This document shows positions 28,355 through 42,005 of a stretch of DNA of 64,000 nucleotides, piece by piece. Within the stretch, counting starts at the first letter, position 1. Each line of letters begins with the position of its first letter. The DNA comes from an uncultured Rhodospirillaceae bacterium. GTDB taxonomy: Bacteria > Pseudomonadota > Alphaproteobacteria > Reyranellales > Reyranellaceae. Position numbers and translations under genes: made by a program. The notes under the pieces were generated by a model. It saw only the letters and a program-made list of their open reading frames with translations. It was not told the origin of the DNA and ran no database searches. The stretch is taken from contig CAMFGZ010000007.1 of NCBI GenBank assembly GCA_945952105.1, forward strand, positions 62,001 to 126,000, written 5' to 3'.

Positions 28355-31270
28355 TCAACCGATCGTGAGAGCGCGGTCGACCAGATCGGCCTGTTCCTTG
28401 AGATGGTTGCGCGCCGACCCGGTGGCGGGTGACGCGGCCTCGGCGCGGCCGACATAGAGCGGCCGCTTCGCCTTCGCGTCGATGTTCGCGAGGGCGCGTT
28501 CGATGCGACGGTCGACGAAGTGCCAGGCGCCCATGTTCTCGGGCTCCTCCTGGCACCACACGATATCGGCGTTCGGATACTGCGCGAGCCGCACGCCGAG
28601 CCGCGTGAACGGGAACGGGTAGAGCTGCTCGATGCGCAGGATGGCAATGTCGTCGATCTTGCGCTTGCGGCGCTCGGCGACGAGATCGAAGTAGACCTTG
28701 CCGGAACAGAGGATCACGCGACGGACCTTGTCGCCGTCGACCAACTGGTCGGTCTCGACGAGGATGCGGCGGAAGGAGCTGCCCGGCCCGAAGTCGGCCA
28801 GCGTCGACACGCAGTCCTTGTGGCGCAGCAGCGACTTGGGCGTCATCACCACCAGCGGCTTGCGGAAGGTGCGGCGCATCTGCCGGCGCAGCGCGTGGAA
28901 GTAGTTGGCCGGGGTCGTCGGATTGATGACCTGCCAGTTGTCCTCGGCGGAAAGCTGCAGGTAGCGTTCGAGGCGCGCCGAGCTGTGCTCCGGGCCCTGG
29001 CCCTCGTAGCCGTGGGGCAAAAGCATCACGAGGCCCGACATGCGCAGCCACTTGCTCTCGGCCGAGCAGATGAACTGGTCGATGATGACCTGCGCGCCAT
29101 TGGCGAAATCGCCGAACTGCGCTTCCCAAAGGACGAGCGCGTTGGGCTCGGCCAGCGAATAGCCGTACTCGAAGCCCAGCACGCCCGCCTCGTTCAGCGG
29201 GCTGTCGATCACCTCGTAGCGGGCCTGCCCCTCGCCGACATGATTGAGCGGGACGTACTTGGCCTCGTTGTTCTGGTCGACCAGCACGGAATGGCGCTGC
29301 GAGAAGGTGCCGCGACCGGAATCCTGGCCGCTGAGACGCACTGGCGTGCCTTCCATGAGGAGCGTGCCGAACGCAAGCGCTTCGCCGGTCGCCCAGTCGA
29401 TGTTCTCGCCCGTGTCGATCGTCTTCCGCTTCTCCTGGAGCTGGCGCACGATCTTGCGGTTGAGGTCGAAGTCCTTCGGCGGCTCCGAGATCGCGCGTCC
29501 GACCGCCTTGAGCCTGTCGAGATCGACCGCGGTGACGCCCTTGCGATCCTCTTCGCCCGGCGCGACCGTGAAGCCCGCCCACTTGCCTTCGAGCCAGTCG
29601 GCCTTGTTGGGCTTGTAGTTGGTCGCGGCCTCCAGCGCCTTGTCGAGCTTTTCGCGCAAGCTCGTGTCCATGGCGGCGACCTCGTCGGCCGTCACCACGC
29701 CCTCGGCCTCGAGTTTCGCGGCGTAGACCTCCTTCACCGAACGATGCCCGCCGATCTCCTTGTACATCAGCGGCTGGGTGAACATCGGCTCGTCACCCTC
29801 GTTGTGACCGTGCCGGCGGTAGCAGAACATGTCGATGACGATGTCGCGCTTGAAGTGCTGGCGGAACTCGGTCGCGATGCGCGCGACGTGGACCACCGCC
29901 TCTGGATCGTCGCCGTTCACGTGCAGGATCGGCGCCTGCACGATCTTCGCGACTTCCGTACAGTAGGGACCCGAGCGCGATTCGGTCGGCAGGGTCGTGA
30001 AGCCGATCTGGTTGTTCACGACGAAGTGGATGGTGCCGCCGATTCGGTAGCCCGCGAGGTCGGAGAGGTCGAGGCTCTCGGCCACCAGGCCCTGGCCCGC
30101 GAAGGCGGCGTCGCCGTGCATCAGGATGCACATGACCTGGCTGCGGTCGGTGTCGCCGCGCTGGTCTTCCTTGGCGCGCGCCTTGCCCAGGATGACCGGA
30201 TTCACCGCCTCGAGATGCGAGGGATTCGGCGACAGCGAGAGATGGATGACGTTGCCGTCGAACTCGCGGTCGGCCGAGGCGCCGAGGTGATACTTCACGT
30301 CGCCCGAGCCGCGCATTTCCTCGGGTTGCGAGGAGCGGCCCTGGAATTCGGAGAAGAGCGCGGTGTAGCTCTTGTGCATGACGTGCACGAGCGTGTTGAG
30401 GCGGCCGCGATGGGGCATGCCCAGCATGACTTCCTTCACGCCGAGCTGGCCGCCGCGCTTCAGGATCTGCTCGATACCGGGGATCAGCGATTCGCCGCCA
30501 TCGAGACCGAAGCGCTTGGTGCCGACGAACTTCACATGCAGGTAGCGCTCGAGACCCTCGGCCTCGCCGACCCGCTCCAGGATCATCTTCCGGCCGGTGA
30601 CCGTGAACTCGGTCTGGTTCTCGATGTGCTCGATGCGCTCCTGGATCCACGCCTTCTGGTCTGGATCGGAGATGTGCATGAACTCTACGCCTATCTTGCC
30701 GCAATAGGTCTTGCGCAGGCGCTCCATGATCTGGCGCAGCGTCGCGGACTCGCCCAGCGCCAGCGAGCCGAAGATCAGGATGGGACGATCCCAGTCGGCT
30801 TCGGTGAAGCCGTAGGTCGCGGGATCGAGCTCGCGATGCGGCGCCTGCCGCACGAGGCCGAGCGGATCGAGATCGGCTTCGAGATGGCCGCGGATGCGGT
30901 AGGCGCGGATCAGCATCAGCGCCCGCGCGGTATCCTGGGCCGCGGCCCGGATCTCTTCCTCGGTCTTGCCGGAAATCGCCGGAGCGGCGGGAGCCGCCGC
31001 GCCATTGGCGGCCTTGCCACCCTTCACGTTGCGGTTGGCCGCCGCCGGAACGGCGTCGGGATCGACCGCGCCGATCACCCGCGGGCCGTTCGGCGCCCAC
31101 GAGGCGCCGCGCACCTCGGCGAGCACGTCACCCTTCTGTTCGGCCAGAGCGCCGAAGAAGGTCTGCCATTCGCCGTCGACCGACTTGGGGTCGGCAAGGA
31201 ACCGCGCATACAGCTCCTCGATGAAAGGCGCGTTCGCGCCGAACAGGAACGATGTCTGTTCTGCTCTCAT
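28355..31270 (-). CDS. sucA: 2-oxoglutarate dehydrogenase E1
   Basis: Thiamine-diphosphate enzyme that decarboxylates 2-oxoglutarate and passes the succinyl group to lipoyl E2. The protein is 971 residues. It opens with the typical [19 protein letters not shown] segment, followed by an Ala-rich linker near 85-110. The ThDP motif [10 protein letters not shown]...FVVNNQIGF is intact, as are [20 protein letters not shown] and the C-terminal [12 protein letters not shown]. It follows sucD by 65 bp and is followed by odhB. Confidence 0.98.
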   Translation of the reverse strand: MRAEQTSFLFGANAPFIEELYARFLADPKSVDGEWQTFFGALAEQKGDVLAEVRGASWAPNGPRVIGAVDPDAVPAAANRNVKGGKAANGAAAPAAPAISGKTEEEIRAAAQDTARALMLIRAYRIRGHLEADLDPLGLVRQAPHRELDPATYGFTEADWDRPILIFGSLALGESATLRQIMERLRKTYCGKIGVEFMHISDPDQKAWIQERIEHIENQTEFTVTGRKMILERVGEAEGLERYLHVKFVGTKRFGLDGGESLIPGIEQILKRGGQLGVKEVMLGMPHRGRLNTLVHVMHKSYTALFSEFQGRSSQPEEMRGSGDVKYHLGASADREFDGNVIHLSLSPNPSHLEAVNPVILGKARAKEDQRGDTDRSQVMCILMHGDAAFAGQGLVAESLDLSDLAGYRIGGTIHFVVNNQIGFTTLPTESRSGPYCTEVAKIVQAPILHVNGDDPEAVVHVARIATEFRQHFKRDIVIDMFCYRRHGHNEGDEPMFTQPLMYKEIGGHRSVKEVYAAKLEAEGVVTADEVAAMDTSLREKLDKALEAATNYKPNKADWLEGKWAGFTVAPGEEDRKGVTAVDLDRLKAVGRAISEPPKDFDLNRKIVRQLQEKRKTIDTGENIDWATGEALAFGTLLMEGTPVRLSGQDSGRGTFSQRHSVLVDQNNEAKYVPLNHVGEGQARYEVIDSPLNEAGVLGFEYGYSLAEPNALVLWEAQFGDFANGAQVIIDQFICSAESKWLRMSGLVMLLPHGYEGQGPEHSSARLERYLQLSAEDNWQVINPTTPANYFHALRRQMRRTFRKPLVVMTPKSLLRHKDCVSTLADFGPGSSFRRILVETDQLVDGDKVRRVILCSGKVYFDLVAERRKRKIDDIAILRIEQLYPFPFTRLGVRLAQYPNADIVWCQEEPENMGAWHFVDRRIERALANIDAKAKRPLYVGRAEAASPATGSARNHLKEQADLVDRALTIG

Positions 31271-31335
31271 GGCCCTTACTCCCTGGCCCGTATCCGTTTG
31301 CCGCCTGGCCTAGGCTTGGCGGCCCTTGGCGCTTC

Positions 31336-32210
31336 TCAGCCCTTCATGGCCTTAAGCATTTCCTCGCCCAAAGCCGCCGGCGACTCCGCAACCCTGATGC
31401 CGGCCTCGCGCATGGCCGAGACTTTGAACTCCGCGGTGTCGTTGCCGCCCGAGATGACCGCGCCGGCATGACCCATGCGACGGCCCGGAGGGGCGGTACG
31501 ACCGGCGATGAAGCCGACGACCGGCTTCTTCGTTCCGGACGCTTTCAGGAACTCCGCGCCCTTCACCTCGGCGTCGCCGCCGATCTCGCCGATCATCACG
31601 ATGCCCTCGGTCTCGGGATCGCGAATGAACATGTCGAGGCACTCGATGAAGTTCGTGCCGTTCACCGGATCGCCGCCGATGCCGATGCAGGTCGTCTGGC
31701 CGAGACCGGCCGCCGTGGTCTGCGCCACGGCTTCGTAGGTGAGGGTTCCGGAACGCGAGACGATGCCGATCTTGCCGCGCTTGTGGATGTGGCCCGGCAT
31801 GATGCCGATCTTGCACTCGCCGGGCGTGATGACGCCGGGGCAGTTCGGGCCGATCAGCCGCGACCTGGACGCGGTGAGCGCCCGCTTGACCTTGACCATG
31901 TCGACCACCGGGATGCCCTCGGTGATGCAGACGATCAGCGGGATCTCCGCGTCGATCGCCTCGAGGATCGAGTCGGCCGCGAACGGCGGCGGGACGTAGA
32001 TCACCGAAGCGTTGCAGCCGGTCTTGGCGACCGCCTCGGCCACTGTATCGAACACCGGCAGGTCGAGATGCTTGCTGCCGCCCTTGCCCGGCGTCACGCC
32101 GCCGACCATCTTGGTGCCGTAGGCGATGGCCTGCTCGGAATGGAAGGTGCCCTGCGAGCCGGTGATGCCCTGGCAGATGACCTTGGTGTTCTTGTCGACC
32201 AGGACGGCCA

Positions 32211-32211
<1 letters not shown>
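31336..32211 (-). CDS. sucD: Succinyl-CoA synthetase, alpha subunit
   Basis: CoA-binding subunit that carries the phosphohistidine intermediate. The active-site His248 is in [26 protein letters not shown] and [20 protein letters not shown] are family landmarks. The 291-residue length is standard. Its ATG shares one base with the sucC stop (TGATG), so the two subunits are translationally coupled. Confidence 0.98.
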
Positions 32212-33407
<1,196 letters not shown>

Positions 33408-33566
33408 GGGGTCCTATCGTTGGGACGGCGTGTGAACCGCGGCCCCTCAGTTTTCAAACGCAACTGACCAAGGGATGCGGCACTTTATGAGCGCCACAGC
33501 CCCTTGGCAACGATGGATCGATGAACCTTATGGGACGTTCGACGAAAGTCGAAAGACCCTATTTTC

Positions 33567-35460
<1,894 letters not shown>

Positions 35461-35467
35461 CGACCGA

Positions 35468-36358
35468 TCAGACACCGTTGGCTTTGAACCAGGCAAGCGC
35501 CTTCTTCCACGCATCCTCCGCCTGCTCCTTGCGATAGGACGGGCGATAGTCCGCGTTGAAGCCGTGCGGCGTGTCAGGATAGGTGTCGATCTGCGACTTC
35601 TGGGCCGCCGGGCTGCCGGTCTTCAACGCCGCGCGCATCTTGTCGACGCTGTCGTTCGGAATGCCGGTGTCGGCGCCGCCGTAGAGGCCGAGCACCGGCG
35701 CCTTGAGGTCCTTCGCGATGTCGATCGGGTGCTTTGGCGTGAGCGGCGTCGCGTCGCCGACGACGCGGCCGTACCAGGCAACACCCGCCTTGAGGGCCGA
35801 GCTGTAGGCGGCATAGAGCCAGACGATGCGGCCGCCCCAGCAGAAGCCGGTGATGCCGAGCTTGGCCGTGTCGGCCTTGCCTTCGCCCTTCGCGAAAGCA
35901 ACCGTCGCGTCGAGATCGCCCATGACCTGTTCGTCCGGCACCTTCGACACGATCTCGCGCAGCAGCGCCTGCATGTCGCTGACCGCCTTGGCGTCGCCCT
36001 GCCGGAAATAGAGCTCCGGTGCGATCGCATAGTAGCCGGCCTTGGCGAAGCGGCGGCAGAGGTCGGCGATATGCGCGTGCACGCCGAAGATCTCCTGCAC
36101 GACGACGACGGTGCCGAAGCCCTGCCCTGTTGCCGGCATCGCGCGATAGGCGTCCATCTCCTTGCCGTCCTTGGTCTTCACCTTGACGACGCCGGCGGTC
36201 AGGCCGTCCGACGGCGTGGTGATCATCGTCTGCGCCTGGATCGGCTGCACCGACAGGGCGAAGGTCGTGCCCAGCGCCGCGCCGGTCGCCGTCGCCTTGA
36301 GGGCGCCGCGCCGCGAGACGCCGCCTTCGTTCGGGGAAATCATGCGATCGCCGTCCAT
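35468..36358 (-). CDS. Tat-exported dienelactone hydrolase family protein
   Basis: Alpha/beta hydrolase of 296 residues with a Cys nucleophile. The N-terminus has a twin-arginine signal ([11 protein letters not shown]16-R17) and a hydrophobic stretch ending near PIQAQ, so it should be exported folded. The triad is Cys173 (GFCWGG), Asp230 (GGADTG) and His265 (TPHGFNADY), as in carboxymethylenebutenolidase. The ATG at 36358 has an AGGAGG site 6 nt upstream. It may act on a lactone or ester; it is probably cotranscribed with the following hydrolase. Confidence 0.87.
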   Translation of the reverse strand: MDGDRMISPNEGGVSRRGALKATATGAALGTTFALSVQPIQAQTMITTPSDGLTAGVVKVKTKDGKEMDAYRAMPATGQGFGTVVVVQEIFGVHAHIADLCRRFAKAGYYAIAPELYFRQGDAKAVSDMQALLREIVSKVPDEQVMGDLDATVAFAKGEGKADTAKLGITGFCWGGRIVWLYAAYSSALKAGVAWYGRVVGDATPLTPKHPIDIAKDLKAPVLGLYGGADTGIPNDSVDKMRAALKTGSPAAQKSQIDTYPDTPHGFNADYRPSYRKEQAEDAWKKALAWFKANGV

Positions 36359-36426
36359 ATGTTGCCTCCTGCTTTCGAAAAACGTCGCAGAGCCTATGCT
36401 GCGGCAGGAGACACCCACAATCACAA

Positions 36427-37587
36427 TTAGGCGATGTGCTCCAGGTTCAGATACTCCGGGCTCTGCATCTCCATGAGGCGCGACACGGTACGCTGGAACT
36501 CGAACGAACCGTCGCCCTCGGGATAGAGGCCATTCGGGTTGCTTGCCGCCGAGCAGATGAACTTCACCTTCTTCTCGTAAAAGGTATCGATCATCGTCAC
36601 GAAGCGAACCGCCTTGTCGCGGCTGTCCGGTCCCATCCTGGGAATCTCGGCCACGATCACCGTGTGGAAATTGTCGGCGATGCAGAGGAAGTCCGCCGCG
36701 CCCATCGGCCTGGCGCACCAGTCCATGAAATGCGCCATCGCGACGCCCGGCGCCGCGCGCGGCACCTCGACGTCGCGGCCCTGCGTGCGCAACACGCGCG
36801 GATCGCCGTCGGCACCATTGCTCAGGGCGCGGAACGCCTCATCGAGCTTCTTCGTCGCCCAGGCGCCGAGCGGCGTCAGGTAGAGATCGAGTTCGCGCAG
36901 GCGGCCCATGCGATAATCCTGAGCGCCGCCGAGCTCCAGCACTTCGAGCCGCTGCTTGACCAACTCGATGAAGGGCAGGAAGCGGTCGCGCTGCAGGCCG
37001 TTCTTGTAGAGATCGTCGGGCGCGCGATTGGAGGTGGCGATCACCGTGATGCCTTCGGCGAACAGCGTCTCGAACAGGCGGCCGAGGATCATCGCGTCGG
37101 CGATGTTGGTGACCTGGAACTCGTCGAAGCAGAGCAGCCGCGTCTCGGCGGCGATCTGCTTGGCGATCGGCACGATCGTGTCGGATTCCGGGGAGGCCCC
37201 CCTGGCCGCCAGCTCCTCGCGACGACTGTGCAGACGCGCCTGCACTTCGAGCATGAATTCGTGGAAATGGACGCGGCGCTTCCTGGCGACCGGCGCGTCG
37301 GCGAAGAACAGGTCCATCAGCATGGACTTGCCTCGGCCGACCGAGCCCCAGATGTAGAGGCCGTGCGGCCCTTCCGGTGGTTTCGGCGCATGGCCGAGGC
37401 CGAGCCGGGCGAGGAAGCCCTTCTTCGCCGGCTGCGCGGCGGCCATCGCGCCAAGCTGGTCGTGGATCGCCTGCAATCGCAGGACGATCTTCTCCTGCAC
37501 GGGATCGGCATGAATTTCGCCCGCGGCGCGGCGCGCGGCGAGGTTGGCCATTGGACCCTTGCCGGTCGAGGGGGTACTGGACTCCAT
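36427..37587 (-). CDS. zapE: AFG1/ZapE-type ATPase
   Basis: P-loop ATPase of 386 residues. The Walker [16 protein letters not shown] is followed by the family marker [10 protein letters not shown]; Walker B is [11 protein letters not shown]. In E. coli, ZapE acts at the division ring; the mitochondrial AFG1 homologue handles respiratory-chain proteins. Genes of this family often neighbour mdh/suc genes in alphaproteobacteria, as here. The start is either 37587 or the ATG at 37551, which has an AAGGG site 4 nt upstream and is also acceptable. Divergent from fmt. Confidence 0.9.
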   Translation of the reverse strand: MESSTPSTGKGPMANLAARRAAGEIHADPVQEKIVLRLQAIHDQLGAMAAAQPAKKGFLARLGLGHAPKPPEGPHGLYIWGSVGRGKSMLMDLFFADAPVARKRRVHFHEFMLEVQARLHSRREELAARGASPESDTIVPIAKQIAAETRLLCFDEFQVTNIADAMILGRLFETLFAEGITVIATSNRAPDDLYKNGLQRDRFLPFIELVKQRLEVLELGGAQDYRMGRLRELDLYLTPLGAWATKKLDEAFRALSNGADGDPRVLRTQGRDVEVPRAAPGVAMAHFMDWCARPMGAADFLCIADNFHTVIVAEIPRMGPDSRDKAVRFVTMIDTFYEKKVKFICSAASNPNGLYPEGDGSFEFQRTVSRLMEMQSPEYLNLEHIA

Positions 37588-37638
37588 TGCGGCGGCATAC
37601 CTAGCTCACCGCCGCCCGGCTGCCTATAAGGTGCGGCG

Positions 37639-38601
37639 ATGAAGATTGCGTTCCTCGGCACCTCCGCCTTCGCCGTGCCAGCCCTCCGCGCCCTGGTCGA
37701 AGCAGGCCACGATGTCGCCTGCGTCTATACGCGAGCGCCCAAGCCTGCGGGCCGCGGCCAGCAGGAACGCAAGACCCCGGTCCATGAACTCGCCGACCAG
37801 CTCGGCCTGCCGGTTCGCACGCCGCGCACCCTGAAGACCGAAGAGGAGGCGCAGGCCTTCAAGGCGCTCGACCTCGATGCCGCCGTGGTCGTCTCCTACG
37901 GGCACATCCTGCCCAAGAGTTTCCTCGATGCCCCGCTCATGGGCTGCCTCAATATCCATGGCTCGCTGCTGCCGCGCTGGCGCGGCGCCGCGCCGATCCA
38001 TCGCGCCATCCTGGCCGGCGATGCCGAGACCGGCGTCACCACCATGCGCATGGACGAAGGCCTCGACACCGGCCCGATGCTTCTGGCCGAAAGCACGCCG
38101 ATCTCCGCCGCCGACACCGCCGAAAGCGTCCACGACCGGCTGGCCGATCTCGGGGCGAAGCTGATCGTCTCGACTCTCGACGGGCTGCTGCGCCGGAGCA
38201 TCGAGGCGGTGGAGCAGCCGGCGGAGGGCGTCACCTACGCCCACAAGCTCGGCAAGGAAGAAGGCGTGCTCGACTGGCGCCGCCCTGCCGCCGAGCTGGA
38301 ACGCAAGGTGCGTGGCTTCACCCCCTGGCCCGGCACATCGTTCGAAGCACCGAAGGATGGCGGCGTCGAGCGCATCAAGGTGCTGGCCGCCGCGCTCACC
38401 CTGGCCGGCGGGCCGCCGGGCAGCGTGACCATCGCGCGCGACGGCTTTCCCGTCGTGAACTGCGGCGTGGGCGGCCTCAAGCTCCTGAAGCTGCAGCGGC
38501 CGGGCAAGTCGGCGCAGTCGGCGGATGCGTTCCTGCGCGGCTTCGCGCTGGGCGCCGGCACGGTGCTGCCGCCGCCTGCCGTCGTGCCGATGCCGACCTG
38601 A
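37639..38601 (+). CDS. fmt: Methionyl-tRNA formyltransferase
   Basis: Formylates initiator Met-tRNA using 10-formyl-tetrahydrofolate. LNIHGSLLPRWRGAAPI carries the catalytic Asn and His, and TGVTTMRMDEGLDTGPML the Asp. The C-terminal OB-like domain starts near residue 205 (DWRRPAAELERKVRGFTPWPG). The 320-residue length is normal. It is usually paired with def, which is not in the window. truA follows 4 bp later. Confidence 0.97.
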   Translation: MKIAFLGTSAFAVPALRALVEAGHDVACVYTRAPKPAGRGQQERKTPVHELADQLGLPVRTPRTLKTEEEAQAFKALDLDAAVVVSYGHILPKSFLDAPLMGCLNIHGSLLPRWRGAAPIHRAILAGDAETGVTTMRMDEGLDTGPMLLAESTPISAADTAESVHDRLADLGAKLIVSTLDGLLRRSIEAVEQPAEGVTYAHKLGKEEGVLDWRRPAAELERKVRGFTPWPGTSFEAPKDGGVERIKVLAAALTLAGGPPGSVTIARDGFPVVNCGVGGLKLLKLQRPGKSAQSADAFLRGFALGAGTVLPPPAVVPMPT

Positions 38602-38605
38602 TACT

Positions 38606-39352
38606 GTGCCGCGCTACAAGCTCACGATCGAATATGACGGCGAGCCCTTCGTCGGCTGGCAGCGCCAACCGAATGGCCCTTCCGTCCAGGCCGCGCTCGA
38701 AGAAGCGGTGTTCGCCTTCACCGGCGAGCGCCCGCCCGTGCAGGCCGCCGGCCGCACCGATACCGGCGTGCATGCACGCGGCCAGATCGTGCATCTCGAC
38801 CTGTCCAGCGAACGGCCGGTCGAGACCATCCGGTCCGCCATCAACTTCCACCTGAAGCCGCAACCCGTCGCGGTGCTCGTCGCGGAGCTGGCGCCGCCGG
38901 GCTTCCATGCGCGCTTCTCCGCGACATGGCGGCGCTACCGCTATCGCATCATCAACCGCCGCGCCCCGCCCGCGCTCGACCGTGGCCAGCTCTGGCACGT
39001 GCCGGGATCGCTCGACGTCGACCTGATGGCCGACGCGGCGACGGTCCTGGTCGGGCGGCACGACTTCAACAGCTTCCGCTCGACGTCCTGCCAGTCGCCC
39101 TCGGCGCTGAAGACGCTCGACCTGCTGCAGGTCACGCGCCATGGCGAGGAGATCCACGTCGACGTCGGCTCACGCTCCTTCCTGCACAACCAGGTGCGCA
39201 TCATGGTGGGCACGCTCCATCTCGTGGGGCGCGAACAGTGGACCCGCAGCGACGTCGAGGCCGCGCTTGCCGCACGCGATCGCGCGCGCGCCGGGCCGAC
39301 GGCCCCGCCGCACGGTCTGTGCTTGATGGAAGTACGCTACGAGCTAGGCTAA
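38606..39352 (+). CDS. truA: tRNA pseudouridine(38-40) synthase
   Basis: Converts U38-U40 in tRNA anticodon stems to pseudouridine. The catalytic Asp52 is in AAGRTDTGVHA; YDGEPFVGWQRQPN and the C-terminal RDRARAGPTAPPHGLCL are typical. The start is GTG, 4 bp after the fmt stop; the family begins immediately before the RYKLTIEYDG strand, so this start fits at 248 residues. It is the last ordinary housekeeping gene before the A+T-rich island. Confidence 0.96.
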   Translation: MPRYKLTIEYDGEPFVGWQRQPNGPSVQAALEEAVFAFTGERPPVQAAGRTDTGVHARGQIVHLDLSSERPVETIRSAINFHLKPQPVAVLVAELAPPGFHARFSATWRRYRYRIINRRAPPALDRGQLWHVPGSLDVDLMADAATVLVGRHDFNSFRSTSCQSPSALKTLDLLQVTRHGEEIHVDVGSRSFLHNQVRIMVGTLHLVGREQWTRSDVEAALAARDRARAGPTAPPHGLCLMEVRYELG

Positions 39353-39436
39353 CCCGATCAGGAAGCATGCAAGACAAACACGCATTCAACGCGGTTTGAT
39401 TTCAGGAACTTCCACTCAGATAGCCAATGGTTACTA

Positions 39437-39949
39437 TCAGCGACAGCTTCTTTGAGTATATGAATTACCCATCCAAACTGTACCATCGCGGGCGGTAGCT
39501 TGCGCTTTGTCGTCAAAACCCGAAATGCAAAGGTCGCCGCAGTCACTTCCCTTACATTGACTCTTGGCCGCGCTAATTGCGGCTGCCCTCGTTTGAAAGC
39601 CACATGCCATCCCGGGAGCATCGCCGCTTACGAAGGCATACCAACCACCATTGCATTCTACGCTTTTACTCCACGATGACGTCCTCATTATAGCAGCAGC
39701 GTTTGAACGCGCTTGGGCGATTGTAGCCCCCAACGCAATGGTCCAATCACCACCGCTTCGGCTTGGATTCTGGCAAATCACCACACCGGCCTTCGCCGCA
39801 CTTCCCAGAACAAACCAGGCAAGCAGGAACGTCACCAAACATGTCTTTATCGCCGCCCATGTAACGACCAGGGAGTACAGTCGCCTATCCGGATAGCTCA
39901 TCCGAGGCCACGCCGCGCAGAGCTTAGGAGACTTTGATGAGCAATTCAT
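39437..39949 (-). CDS. Small exported Cys-containing protein, unknown
   Basis: I do not recognise this protein with confidence. The ATG at 39949 is chosen because AAGGAG lies 7 nt upstream; it gives 170 residues with a basic, Cys-containing N-terminal tail, a hydrophobic segment at about 28-53 (VTWAAIKTCLVTFLLAWFVL, ending GSAAKA) and an exported domain of about 115 residues with about seven Cys. GMACGFQTRAAAISAAKSQC resembles the repeats of DUF4189-type small secreted proteins, but this is a weak likeness. A start at 39901 would give a more compact signal peptide. It lies 46 bp after the RTX-like gene, probably cotranscribed. Confidence 0.5.
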   Translation of the reverse strand: MNCSSKSPKLCAAWPRMSYPDRRLYSLVVTWAAIKTCLVTFLLAWFVLGSAAKAGVVICQNPSRSGGDWTIALGATIAQARSNAAAIMRTSSWSKSVECNGGWYAFVSGDAPGMACGFQTRAAAISAAKSQCKGSDCGDLCISGFDDKAQATARDGTVWMGNSYTQRSCR

Positions 39950-39995
39950 TGGTTTCTCCTTCGAAAGTTCAATGCTTCGCGTATTCCGGCAAACT

Positions 39996-41504
39996 CTACA
40001 AAATGAAATCCGACAAATGCAGACCACCGGGTGCGCTTGTATTTACTATCATTGCAAGATCAGTATTCGCATTGAACACTCCGGGCACTTTCTCGAGGTA
40101 CACTGTATTTGAAGTACCTGCCGTCGAAATAGCAAGGTGACTTCCATCGGTGCTGAAGGCGGAAAGATCAATCTTATCGATTCCGATCTTGAACCCTACG
40201 ATAGTGTCGTATCCAGTGATGACATTGCTGTCCGAATAGGCGTTGAAGACAAAGGTATCCTGACTGCCAGATCCCGAACCCGCATACAGCGCGTCTGCTT
40301 TGCCTCCGCCCGTAATACGACACACTCCGTTATCTGCCTGGATTACATCGCCGAAATTGGAACCCACGACATTGGGAACGTTTACGATCGAGTCTTCATG
40401 GGCCCCAGTGCCTGCCCAGCTGCTGCCAGCGGCTGCCACATAGGCATTATGGCCATTCAAGATGTCGACATATACCCCGCCGACGGCATTCACGAACGAA
40501 AGAGTGTTGTTGGCATAACCTTTCACGTCGCTCATTTGGGAGGCGCCACCCCAAATCTGGTTGTAGCCTCCGTTGCTGTCGCCCGCCATAAACACATTGA
40601 AGGCACCGCCGCCGTAAAGCGCGTTGATTCCGCCTTTGCCGCTCAGTGTGCTCGTAGCGTGGAGATCGGCGCTCGCTTGCGTTTGATTGGCGACGATCAC
40701 ATCATTTCCGCTGCCGCCTTGCACTGCACCGCCATTAATTGCGCCAACGGTATATCCACCGTTCACTTGAATGGAGCCGTATATATATCCTTGCGATGAA
40801 TCGAAGCTTGTTGCCGCGACCGTCACATTTCCAAAAATCGCCCCACTGTTCAGAGCTATATTTCCCGTAAAGGTGATGGTGCCGATGACGGTACCCTCAT
40901 TAATGAAGGTCCCTGCCACCGCTACGTCACCGGCAATGTTGCCGAAATTGTAGAACCGAGCGTCGCCAGAGGTATTCACATCTCCGGATATAATGCCAAA
41001 ATTATAGATGGTCTCATGCGCGGTGCTTCCGGAGTAGACATTAGAGAACCCGGGCTGATGGTTTCCTGCCCCTAGTGTCCCATAATTGTAGAATTCTGCC
41101 TCATAAGACGGGCTAACGCTGCCGACAATCACACGCGCCATGTCGCCATAGTTAACAATTTGCCCCGGACCGCTGGTGTAAGTTAACCCCTGTATCGATC
41201 CATAGTTCCGAATCAGATGTGTTTCCGTGCTGCTTAAATTGTTTGATGATGAAGTTATGGCTGTGACTATCCCAGTCGGCGCAATATACAAATCAAGAAA
41301 ACCGCTTGATGCCCTCGAACTCACTCCAAAATCCGGACCTGCGACCAATCCATAGATTTGGATTCTAGCGTTGCCTGTCGCAGAGATGCCTACGGAATCA
41401 GTAGAAACAACATTCACGTTCGGCGCCACCACGAGCGTATCGCCGTTAGCCAATGTAAGACCGGCCGCCGTCACGGTACTAGTAGATTGGAAAACGTACA
41501 TCAT
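39996..41504 (-). CDS. RTX/serralysin-tail protein with NxGxIxG solenoid repeats
   Basis: Protein of 502 residues rich in Gly, Asn, Ser and Thr, with no Cys-rich part and no signal peptide. Residues 100-263 carry a recurring N-[YFES]-G-x-[IVL]-x-G unit (N100, N118, N140, N168, N186, N202, N219, N257), spaced about 17-28 residues, as in beta-helices. Degenerate RTX nonapeptides follow (GGSGNDVIVAN at 263-273, GGGKADALYAGSGSGS at 399-414), then a tail like the serralysin C-terminal domain (GYDTIVGFKIGIDKIDLSAF, about 431-450) ending LHLSDFIL. This fits type I secretion, but no ABC/HlyD genes are in the window. The GAGGGG site lies against the first ATG, so the second ATG (41501) may be used. 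Confidence 0.75.
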   Translation of the reverse strand: MMYVFQSTSTVTAAGLTLANGDTLVVAPNVNVVSTDSVGISATGNARIQIYGLVAGPDFGVSSRASSGFLDLYIAPTGIVTAITSSSNNLSSTETHLIRNYGSIQGLTYTSGPGQIVNYGDMARVIVGSVSPSYEAEFYNYGTLGAGNHQPGFSNVYSGSTAHETIYNFGIISGDVNTSGDARFYNFGNIAGDVAVAGTFINEGTVIGTITFTGNIALNSGAIFGNVTVAATSFDSSQGYIYGSIQVNGGYTVGAINGGAVQGGSGNDVIVANQTQASADLHATSTLSGKGGINALYGGGAFNVFMAGDSNGGYNQIWGGASQMSDVKGYANNTLSFVNAVGGVYVDILNGHNAYVAAAGSSWAGTGAHEDSIVNVPNVVGSNFGDVIQADNGVCRITGGGKADALYAGSGSGSQDTFVFNAYSDSNVITGYDTIVGFKIGIDKIDLSAFSTDGSHLAISTAGTSNTVYLEKVPGVFNANTDLAMIVNTSAPGGLHLSDFIL

Positions 41505-41587
41505 CCCCTCTATTACGTAGTTGAAGAATCTGCAGCTCGTGGAGCTTGGATGCCCTTCAATTTGCTGACGTCAGCGCACCAGCGCGC

Positions 41588-41842
41588 CTAGTTCTTTGGA
41601 ACTTCCCAAATCCCGCCAGAGGCGGAAGAACCATTGCTCCGGACACCGTTCGCCCGGGTCGTCGTCCGAGTCGGCGTATAAACCTGAGTCGGAAAGCTAA
41701 TCATTTGGGGCGGAGGGAGAGGGGTACCATTTTCATGGTGAGATCTTAGAATCTCGCACTCTCGGCAGTACCCACTCGAGGGTGCAGAGCTGCACGCCGA
41801 TACGAAGTAGAGCAGTGTGACCGCAGTAACGGCTCGCAACAT
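41588..41842 (-). CDS. Small lipoprotein, unknown
   Basis: An 84-residue protein with a lipoprotein signal: a hydrophobic stretch (AVTAVTLLYFVSA) and a lipobox ending at Cys17 (FVSAC-SS). The mature part has two more Cys (YCRECE) and a Pro/Thr/Ser-rich tail with no recognised domain. A GGGAGA ribosome site lies 7 nt ahead of the ATG. It is 83 bp upstream of the RTX-like gene on the same strand and could share its transcript. Confidence 0.6.
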   Translation of the reverse strand: MLRAVTAVTLLYFVSACSSAPSSGYCRECEILRSHHENGTPLPPPQMISFPTQVYTPTRTTTRANGVRSNGSSASGGIWEVPKN

Positions 41843-41925
41843 TTACAATCTCCCATTCAATTGCGGAATGCCGAGGCCGTTGTTGTTGCCCCTTGCTCAC
41901 CTTGCCGGATCTCAGGGAGTCGTAG

Positions 41926-41999
41926 CTTCCCCTATTTTGGGGAAGCCCACGGTTGATTGAAGAACTATCTTCCCGTTCGAGGCCTCCTATTTTGCGGGT
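41926..41999. promoter_or_regulatory. Palindrome and direct repeat between divergent island genes
   Basis: GCTTCCCC-TATTTT-GGGGAAGC (41926-41947) is a perfect 8-bp inverted repeat. Its centre, CCTATTTTG followed by GGG, recurs at 41987-41999 (CCTATTTTGCGGG), 55 bp on. The two lie in the 163-bp gap between the divergent lipoprotein (-) and small exported protein (+) genes, so they may be an operator. The downstream copy ends 7 bp before the ATG at 42006. Confidence 0.4.
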
Positions 42000-42005
42000 G
42001 AAACC

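Noticed and set aside
28520..31471. A 983-residue + strand frame opposite sucA
   Set aside because: Shadow of sucA; no recognisable protein features and typical antisense composition.
33538..33553. TTCGAC-GAAA-GTCGAA hairpin between mdh and sucC as a terminator
   Set aside because: A six-base stem with no U-run; too weak to claim that it separates mdh from the suc genes.
40137..40953. Plus-strand frames opposite the RTX-like gene
   Set aside because: Antisense to a protein with clear repeats and a characteristic C-terminal tail.
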